This document shows, piece by piece, positions 6,418-9,894 of a stretch of DNA of 9,894 nucleotides (position 1 is the first letter of the stretch; the number at the start of each line of letters is the position of its first letter). Source of the stretch: Burkholderiales bacterium (GTDB lineage Bacteria; Pseudomonadota; Gammaproteobacteria; Burkholderiales; Burkholderiaceae); NCBI GenBank assembly GCA_947372535.1, contig CANBUA010000179.1, forward strand, positions 1 through 9,894, given 5' to 3'. Position numbers and translations under genes: made by a program. The notes below the pieces were generated by a model. The model saw only the letters and a list, made by a program, of their open reading frames with translations. It searched no databases and was not told the DNA's origin.

Positions 6418-6768
6418 TCAGGGCCCGGTTTGCACAGGAACTGGCTCGCTCGCCTGATCCGCATGCTGCTCATGGTGAGCATGCGACGCCGCCTTCTGAA
6501 GCAGCCAGGGCATGCCCATCGACAAGGCCATGTTCCAGACGGTGTGACCTAACTGGCTGCCCATGATGGCGGCACGCCTGGGATAGATCAGCACACCGGC
6601 TACCACCATGGCCACGGCGGACACCGCGATGACTTTGCCATGTGCGTGTACCGAGCGCATGGCGCTGGGCCTCAGTTCATGGGTCAGCTCATGGATGCGC
6701 TGGTCGCATTGCGCCACAGCCAGTTCAGCAGCGATGATGCGTTTGGCAAGGGAGGGGCGGTCAAGCAT
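6418..6768 (-). CDS. YqjK-like membrane-associated protein
   Basis: A 116-residue protein with an N-terminal helical, charged region (about 5-35, LAKRIIAAELAVAQCDQRIHELTHEL), a TM segment (about 46-62) and a second, weaker hydrophobic segment (about 75-91). The C-terminus is Pro/Gln/Glu-rich with a histidine cluster HAHHEQH at about 96-102. Its position as third gene after DUF883 and the holin-like protein, plus its general shape, matches E. coli yqjK in the yqjD-yqjE-yqjK order; sequence similarity to YqjK itself is not evident by eye, so this is a positional call. The ATG at 6768 overlaps the end of the upstream gene by 8 bp (ATGCTTGA) and has a weak SD, so translation is probably coupled. 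The frame is open further upstream, but that part lies inside the yqjE-like gene. Confidence 0.65.
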   Translation of the reverse strand: MLDRPSLAKRIIAAELAVAQCDQRIHELTHELRPSAMRSVHAHGKVIAVSAVAMVVAGVLIYPRRAAIMGSQLGHTVWNMALSMGMPWLLQKAASHAHHEQHADQASEPVPVQTGP

Positions 6769-7261
6769 CTTTGAGGGTCTCGCTGGCCGTTGGATGCCGA
6801 CGTGGCTCGCGGTCGCGCTCAAGCGGCATGCCTTTGAGCAGTCGCACGGTACCGGGGAAGGTGAAGTGGTTGGTGAGCGAGACGGCCTTGAGCCACACAC
6901 CCACCGCAGCCAGCAAATTGGCCGCCATCACCAAGCTCAAGGCGCCGGCCCAACTCACACCTGCAGACACCGCCCACATGTACAGGCCCACCAGCAGCGT
7001 GGCCCATGCCGAACAAACCATCAAGGCCGCGAGCACGGCCAGCATCACGATCTGCATCGCGGCAATGCTGGCTTGCTGGAGCTCGAGCGTGACCAGGTGG
7101 ATGCGGCCATGCACGGCACCGCGCACAGCGGCCACCAGGCCCTGGATCACATCTCCCAAGGAGGGTGGCAACGGTGGCGGCGGAACGCTGGATGAGGCCG
7201 TGTCCGCCTGCGGTGGCTGCTGGCTCGCTTCTGCGGCGGCCTGTGGGTTGAACTCGGACAT
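6761..7261 (-). CDS. YqjE-like phage-holin-family membrane protein
   Basis: A 166-residue membrane protein of the YqjE/holin-X-like family (often named 'phage holin family protein'), widespread outside phages and commonly encoded next to DUF883 proteins. Layout: a disordered Pro/Gln/Ser N-terminus (1-35), an amphipathic helix typical of the family (about 36-66, DVIQGLVAAVRGAVHGRIHLVTLEL), two TM segments (about 69-97 and 105-127), and a basic cytoplasmic tail. The proposed role is an inner-membrane protein connected with stationary-phase or stress envelope changes, not lysis; no lysis genes are nearby. AGGA lies 8 nt before the ATG at 7261. It follows the DUF883 gene by 24 bp and overlaps the next gene by 8 bp, so it sits in the middle of an operon. 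Confidence 0.85.
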   Translation of the reverse strand: MSEFNPQAAAEASQQPPQADTASSSVPPPPLPPSLGDVIQGLVAAVRGAVHGRIHLVTLELQQASIAAMQIVMLAVLAALMVCSAWATLLVGLYMWAVSAGVSWAGALSLVMAANLLAAVGVWLKAVSLTNHFTFPGTVRLLKGMPLERDREPRRHPTASETLKDA

Positions 7262-7285
7262 GAGGTGGTCCTGTGATCAAGAAAT

Positions 7286-7600
7286 TCAGCGCAGGAGGCG
7301 GCTGAGCAACAGGCCGGCCGCGACGGCGGCCAGCACGGCAGTCACCGGGTTCTCGCGCACCACGGTGCGGGTCTTCTCCAGCCACTCGTCTTCCAGCTGG
7401 CCCAGGGCCTCGGCCTTGTCCTGCACAGTCTGCGCAGCGGTGCTGGCCACCGATTGGAACTGATCCAGTGCGGGGGCGGCTTTGGCGGCCACCTTGTCGA
7501 TCGCTTCATGTGCGGCCCGGGCGGCGCGGTTGACCGTCTCGTTGGATGTGGCGCCGTTGTTGGTCGTGGTGTCCCGTTCGGCGGTGTACTCGTTGGCCAT
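7286..7600 (-). CDS. DUF883 (YqjD/ElaB) membrane-anchored protein
   Basis: A 104-residue DUF883 protein. E. coli YqjD, ElaB and YgaM of this family are C-tail-anchored inner-membrane proteins expressed in stationary phase, and YqjD associates with ribosomes. Here a polar N-terminus (1-25) leads into a long helical Ala/Lys/Gln-rich region (about 26-80) with coiled-coil character, then the signature RENPVTAVLAAVAAGLLLSRLLR (82-104), the TM anchor with an Arg-rich end. The ATG at 7600 is chosen over the in-frame ATG at 7606 because AGGAG lies 6 nt from the former and directly abuts the latter. It is the first gene of the leftward yqjD-yqjE-yqjK-like operon. A 7-bp inverted repeat at 7641-7664 lies upstream and may be an operator. 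Confidence 0.9.
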   Translation of the reverse strand: MANEYTAERDTTTNNGATSNETVNRAARAAHEAIDKVAAKAAPALDQFQSVASTAAQTVQDKAEALGQLEDEWLEKTRTVVRENPVTAVLAAVAAGLLLSRLLR

Positions 7601-7606
7601 GTGCAT

Positions 7607-7611
7607 CTCCT
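7607..7611 (-). promoter_or_regulatory. Shine-Dalgarno that fixes start at 7600
   Basis: AGGAG on the minus strand. It lies 6 nt before the ATG at 7600 but directly touches the ATG at 7606, so the former (Met-Ala-Asn-Glu) is the likely start of the DUF883 protein. Confidence 0.6.
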
Positions 7612-7640
7612 GAGATTGAAAAAATCGAGCTGGTGGAAAC

Positions 7641-7664
7641 AATTGCCAGAGCTACAAGGCAATT
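7641..7664. repeat. Perfect inverted repeat upstream of yqjD-like operon
   Basis: AATTGCC and GGCAATT are perfect inverted copies separated by 10 bp, so half-sites are 17 bp apart. The site begins 41 bp before the DUF883 ATG, where a promoter/operator is expected. The spacing suits a dimeric regulator. No convincing -35/-10 pair could be assigned around it. Confidence 0.45.
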
Positions 7665-7867
7665 CGCGTGCCGCCCATCATGAGCCGTGGTGTGGGAGAT
7701 GGCAAGGAGGCGCCTGCCTGGCATCGGCAAATCTGACGAAGTCGCGGTAAGGCCTGCCGCAGGCACGCGGCGTCCAGCGCCGGGCACCATGCAAACACGG
7801 GGTGCGCAGCCAAGGTGTTGACACCCGGGCGCGTTGATTGCCGTGAGCTTTTCAGCGACGACCGATC

Positions 7868-7872
7868 AAGGA
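7868..7872 (+). promoter_or_regulatory. Shine-Dalgarno that fixes start at 7880
   Basis: AAGGA lies 7 nt before the ATG at 7880 and only 1 nt before the in-frame ATG at 7874. It favours 7880 as the start of the proline-rich protein. Confidence 0.5.
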
Positions 7873-7879
7873 AATGCTC

Positions 7880-8089
7880 ATGACCCCGTTGAACTTGGCC
7901 CCAGCGCCAGCGCCCCCCCCCATCCCGCCGATCAATCCCGAGCCGGCTCGGCCACCTGCGCCTTTGCCGCAGCCCGAACCACCGCCGCCCGAGATCGACG
8001 ATCCCAGCCCGAACGAGGATCCCTTGCCCGTGCACGAGCCGCCCTACATGCCACCACCCATGGCCGTCGAGGCGCCCGAGCGCCATTGA
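7880..8089 (+). CDS. 69-residue proline-rich protein, unknown function
   Basis: A short open frame giving a 69-residue protein with 29 prolines (42%), otherwise mainly Ala, Glu, Asp and hydrophobics, with no membrane segment or signal peptide. PPP or PPPP runs at 12-14, 34-37 and 58-60 would need EF-P for efficient translation. It is almost certainly disordered (polyproline II) and acidic. Support for a real gene is the AAGGA Shine-Dalgarno, the ATG, and location 47 bp before the GS26-like gene on the same strand. Against it, GC-rich DNA easily yields spurious Pro-rich frames. A full TTGACA hexamer lies upstream at 7818-7823 but has no good -10 partner at normal spacing. I do not recognise a family. 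Confidence 0.55.
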   Translation: MTPLNLAPAPAPPPIPPINPEPARPPAPLPQPEPPPPEIDDPSPNEDPLPVHEPPYMPPPMAVEAPERH

Positions 8090-8136
8090 TGCCAGCCATC
8101 ACCCATCCATCCACATTGAGACGACAGGACACCAAC

Positions 8137-8682
8137 ATGAGCGATACCAACCACCTTCATGCCGAACACGCTGCCTGGGACAAACTCTGGGAGCTGATCG
8201 CTGACATCCGCTTCGTGATGTTTACCACCACGGACGAACATGGCGGCATGCGCGCCCGCCCCCTGACCACCCAGGAGCGGCCTGACAGCCAAGCCGTCAA
8301 TGGCCAGGCGGGCAATGCCACGCTGTGGTTCTTCGTGGGCACGGGCAGCGAAACCGTGCAAGACGTGCGCACTCAAGCCGAGGTTTGCCTGGCTTATGCC
8401 TCGCCCAGCGCGGATCGTTATGTGTCGGTGAGCGGTCATGCGCGCATCGTGCAGGACAGCACTTTGCGCCACGCGCTGTGGAACAAGGCCGTGCAAGCCT
8501 GGTTCCCCGATGGCCCGAACGATCCCAAGGCCACGCTGCTGGCCGTCGATGTGACGGCTGCAGAGTATTGGGATGTCAAAAATAGCAAGATGGTTCAGCT
8601 GTTCAAGATGGCAAAATCGGTGATCACCGGCCAACCCCCTCAACTCGATGCCGACCACGGCAAGTTGGGCATTCCTCACTGA
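8137..8682 (+). CDS. General stress protein 26-like PNPOx-fold flavin-binding protein
   Basis: A 181-residue protein of the pyridoxamine 5'-phosphate oxidase-like split-barrel fold, in the general stress protein 26 group. These bind FMN (sometimes FAD) and are induced by general stress; they generally lack PNPOx activity and their substrate is unknown. Family pattern: an N-terminal helix ending in LWELIADIRFVMFTT (about 17-31), G-MRARPLTTQE (about 37-47), an LWFFVGTGSETVQDVRTQAEVCLAYA stretch (about 63-88), YVSVSGHARIV (about 95-105), LW-K-VQAWFPDGPNDP (about 114-130) and a VTAAEYWDVKNSKMVQLFKM segment. Length matches the family. The ATG at 8137 is preceded by AGGAC, and the in-frame extension upstream to 7834 is not protein-like. 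It probably shares a transcript with the proline-rich gene before it. Confidence 0.9.
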   Translation: MSDTNHLHAEHAAWDKLWELIADIRFVMFTTTDEHGGMRARPLTTQERPDSQAVNGQAGNATLWFFVGTGSETVQDVRTQAEVCLAYASPSADRYVSVSGHARIVQDSTLRHALWNKAVQAWFPDGPNDPKATLLAVDVTAAEYWDVKNSKMVQLFKMAKSVITGQPPQLDADHGKLGIPH

Positions 8683-8695
8683 ATCCACCCCTAAA

Positions 8696-8718
8696 ACGTG
8701 TATTTTTTACGAGTATTT
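8696..8718. repeat. AT-rich tandem direct repeat after the GS26-like gene
   Basis: ACGTGTATTT at 8696-8705 and ACGAGTATTT at 8709-8718 differ at one of ten positions, separated by TTT. They lie in the 214-bp gap before the response regulator, in a stretch far more AT-rich than its surroundings. The T-run at 8703-8708 lacks a preceding hairpin, so terminator function is not supported; tandem regulator sites are possible. Confidence 0.3.
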
Positions 8719-8769
8719 GTCAGACTTACCGGGCTGAGCCAAGGCGGGTTGTTCGTCCATGCTTGTTAA

Positions 8770-8790
8770 ATCCTCACAACCTGTGGGGAT
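8770..8790. repeat. Hyphenated dyad in response-regulator leader
   Basis: ATCCTCACA and TGTGGGGAT form a 9-bp dyad (8/9 in DNA; the mismatch becomes a G-U pair in RNA) around the 3-nt centre ACC. It is the first of three dyads before the ATG at 8897 and may be an operator half of the promoter region or an RNA hairpin. Confidence 0.4.
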
Positions 8791-8804
8791 GCCAGGGTCC
8801 AAAA

Positions 8805-8837
8805 GCCGCCGAACTGTAACCATTGCAGTTCGGCGGC
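8805..8837. repeat. Perfect 12-bp inverted repeat (terminator-like)
   Basis: GCCGCCGAACTG and CAGTTCGGCGGC are exact inverted copies around a 9-nt loop (TAACCATTG). The stem is very stable. On the plus strand it is followed by ATGATTTTGC, not a clean U-tract; on the minus strand by TTTTGG. It could stop read-through from the GS26-like gene, be an attenuator of the response regulator, or serve as an operator. No gene ends just to its right on the minus strand, so a leftward terminator is unlikely. Confidence 0.55.
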
Positions 8838-8864
8838 ATGATTTTGCACACTGAGCGCTGCATG

Positions 8865-8876
8865 ATGTCGAGACAT
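8865..8876. repeat. Short palindrome just upstream of response regulator
   Basis: ATGTC and GACAT flank a 2-bp centre (GA), 20 bp before the ATG at 8897 and just before its AAGGA ribosome-binding site. A small dyad here could be an operator or fold to modulate initiation; weak on its own. Confidence 0.3.
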
Positions 8877-8896
8877 ACAAGAAGGAAAAATCAGCC

Positions 8897-9894
8897 ATGG
8901 CTCATGCACTGGTAGTAGATGACGAGGCCGACGCGGCCGAAACGATGGCTGCGCTGATTGCGACCGAGGGTTTCACGGTGGCCACGGCTGGTTCCCTGCG
9001 CGATGCCAGGCGCCAGCTTGCTTTGCAAGAGCCTGACATCGTCCTGCTGGATTTGATGCTGCCCGACGGCAGCGGCATGCAGCTGTTCGAAGATGCCAAG
9101 GCCCTGGCCAACACCGAGGTCGTGCTGATCACCGGGCACGCCAGCCTGGAGACCTCCATCCAGGCTTTGCGCCTGGGCGCGGCCGATTATTTGGTCAAGC
9201 CGATCAACGTCAAGCAGCTCAGCGGCATCCTCTCGCGCGTCATCAAGCCCTCGGCCTTGCGTGCAGAAGCGTCCGATTTGATGGAAGGCCTGGAGCGCGA
9301 AGGCCATTTCGGTTTGTTGTGGGGCCGCTCGCCCGCCATGCGCAAGGTCTACGAGCAGATCCTGCGTGTCTCGGGCACGGCTATCACGGTGTTCATCACC
9401 GGCGAGAGCGGTTGCGGTAAGGAAGTCGTCGCCAAGACAGTCCATGACCTGAGCCGCCGTCGCAACCGGCCCTTCCTGGCCGTCAATTGCGGCGCCATCT
9501 CGCCCCACCTGATCGAGAGCGAAATCTTCGGTCACGAGCGTGGCAGCTTCACGGGTGCCGATCGTCAGCACCAAGGCTTTTTCGAGCGTGCCGCTGGCGG
9601 CACCTTGTTCCTCGACGAAATCACCGAGATGCCGCTGGACTTGCAGGTCAAGCTGCTGCGCGTTCTGGAGACGGGCACCTTCATGCGCGTGGGCTCCACC
9701 CAGGTGCTGGACACGGACGTGCGCATCATCGCCGCGACCAACCGCCCGCCTGACCAGGCCGTGCGCGCCAACAAGCTGCGCGAAGACCTGCTCTACCGCC
9801 TCAACGTCTTCCCGATCCACCTGCCGCCCTTGCGTGACCGGGCCATGGACGTGCCCCTGATCGCCGAGCACTTCCTGGACGAGATCTCGCGCCG
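8897..9894 (+). CDS. NtrC-family sigma-54-dependent response regulator, 3'-truncated
   Basis: The first 332 residues of a two-component response regulator that activates sigma-54 RNA polymerase; the reading frame runs off the window. The receiver domain (about 1-117) has the acidic pair D8-D9, phospho-acceptor D52 (IVLLDLMLPDG), T79 (LITGH) and K101 (LVKP). After a linker, the AAA+ domain starts near 140: Walker A GESGCGKE (169-176), the L1 loop G-S-F-T-G-A (216-221) that contacts sigma-54, Walker B GGTLFLDE (234-241), and the sensor/Arg-finger region ATNRPP ... LREDLLYRLNVFPIHLPPLRDR. The Walker A usually reads GESGTGKE and the L1 loop GAFTGA; both substitutions are mild and keep the key Lys and Thr. 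A C-terminal Fis-type HTH is expected beyond the window. AAGGA lies about 10 nt before the ATG. No histidine kinase gene is in the window. Confidence 0.95.
   Translation, partial: MAHALVVDDEADAAETMAALIATEGFTVATAGSLRDARRQLALQEPDIVLLDLMLPDGSGMQLFEDAKALANTEVVLITGHASLETSIQALRLGAADYLVKPINVKQLSGILSRVIKPSALRAEASDLMEGLEREGHFGLLWGRSPAMRKVYEQILRVSGTAITVFITGESGCGKEVVAKTVHDLSRRRNRPFLAVNCGAISPHLIESEIFGHERGSFTGADRQHQGFFERAAGGTLFLDEITEMPLDLQVKLLRVLETGTFMRVGSTQVLDTDVRIIAATNRPPDQAVRANKLREDLLYRLNVFPIHLPPLRDRAMDVPLIAEHFLDEISR

Noticed and set aside
6761..7261. Phage holin, suggesting a prophage remnant
   Set aside because: The holin-like family includes chromosomal YqjE-type proteins that accompany DUF883; there are no endolysin, structural, integrase or att-like sequences nearby.
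7752..7764. Palindrome GCCTGC-C-GCAGGC in the 7601-7879 gap
   Set aside because: The loop would be a single base, too short for a hairpin, and short GC palindromes are frequent at this base composition; no positional support.
7818..7823. Perfect TTGACA as a -35 for the proline-rich gene
   Set aside because: No acceptable -10 hexamer is found at 15-19 bp spacing (CCGTGA at 17), so a promoter cannot be called.
7834..8136. N-terminal extension of the GS26-like protein to 7834
   Set aside because: The extension is Ala/Arg/Pro-rich with no family resemblance and overlaps the proline-rich gene; the ATG at 8137 with AGGAC upstream gives the normal family length.
8703..8708. T-run as an intrinsic terminator of the GS26-like gene
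   Set aside because: No GC-rich hairpin precedes the run; the sequence between the stop and the Ts does not fold into a stable stem.
8891..9871. 326-residue minus-strand open frame opposite the response regulator
   Set aside because: The plus-strand frame has receiver and AAA+ signature motifs throughout; the antisense frame is a codon-bias artefact.

Overview
The window is a GC-rich, densely coded bacterial chromosome segment with short intergenic gaps, Shine-Dalgarno starts and G/C-ending codons. Gene types and protein style (DUF3297, YqjD/YqjE-type membrane proteins, CsbD, an NtrC-type regulator) suggest a beta-proteobacterium, most likely Burkholderiales (Comamonadaceae or a Leptothrix/Aquabacterium-like relative). 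That assignment is inferred from protein style, not from a marker gene. I see no tRNA, rRNA, insertion sequence, prophage or CRISPR array.

Layout. 1-750 (+): the 3' part of a MobA/MocA-like nucleotidyltransferase, then a complete MazG-like (dCTPase-type) pyrophosphohydrolase. 759-1519 (-): DUF3297 protein followed by a small exported beta-rich protein. 1695-4089 (+): an exported epoxide-hydrolase-like alpha/beta hydrolase, then a 12-TM AmpG/RhtX-type MFS permease. 4123-8682 is a cluster of small stress and envelope genes: a 57-residue two-TM protein (-); csbD and an atypical NRAMP-family transporter (+) joined by a TGATG stop/start overlap; a leftward yqjD-yqjE-yqjK-like operon followed by a 78-residue single-TM protein; then a 69-residue proline-rich protein and a general stress protein 26-like flavin-binding protein (+). 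8897-end (+): the 5' part of a sigma-54-dependent response regulator, preceded by a leader with three dyads including a perfect 12-bp inverted repeat.

How the genes may work together. The central 4.5 kb reads as a stress/envelope module: CsbD, the DUF883/holin-like/YqjK-like trio and the GS26-like protein belong to families known for stationary-phase or general-stress expression, and the remaining unknowns are tiny membrane or disordered proteins. The response regulator next door could control part of it, but no sigma-54 (-24/-12) promoter was recognised in the window and no histidine kinase is present, so this is only a hypothesis.

Most notable points: the NRAMP homologue lacks the classical metal-ligand motifs of TM1 and TM6 and is translationally coupled to csbD; several non-coding dyads sit at positions expected of operators; and four small proteins have no recognisable function.
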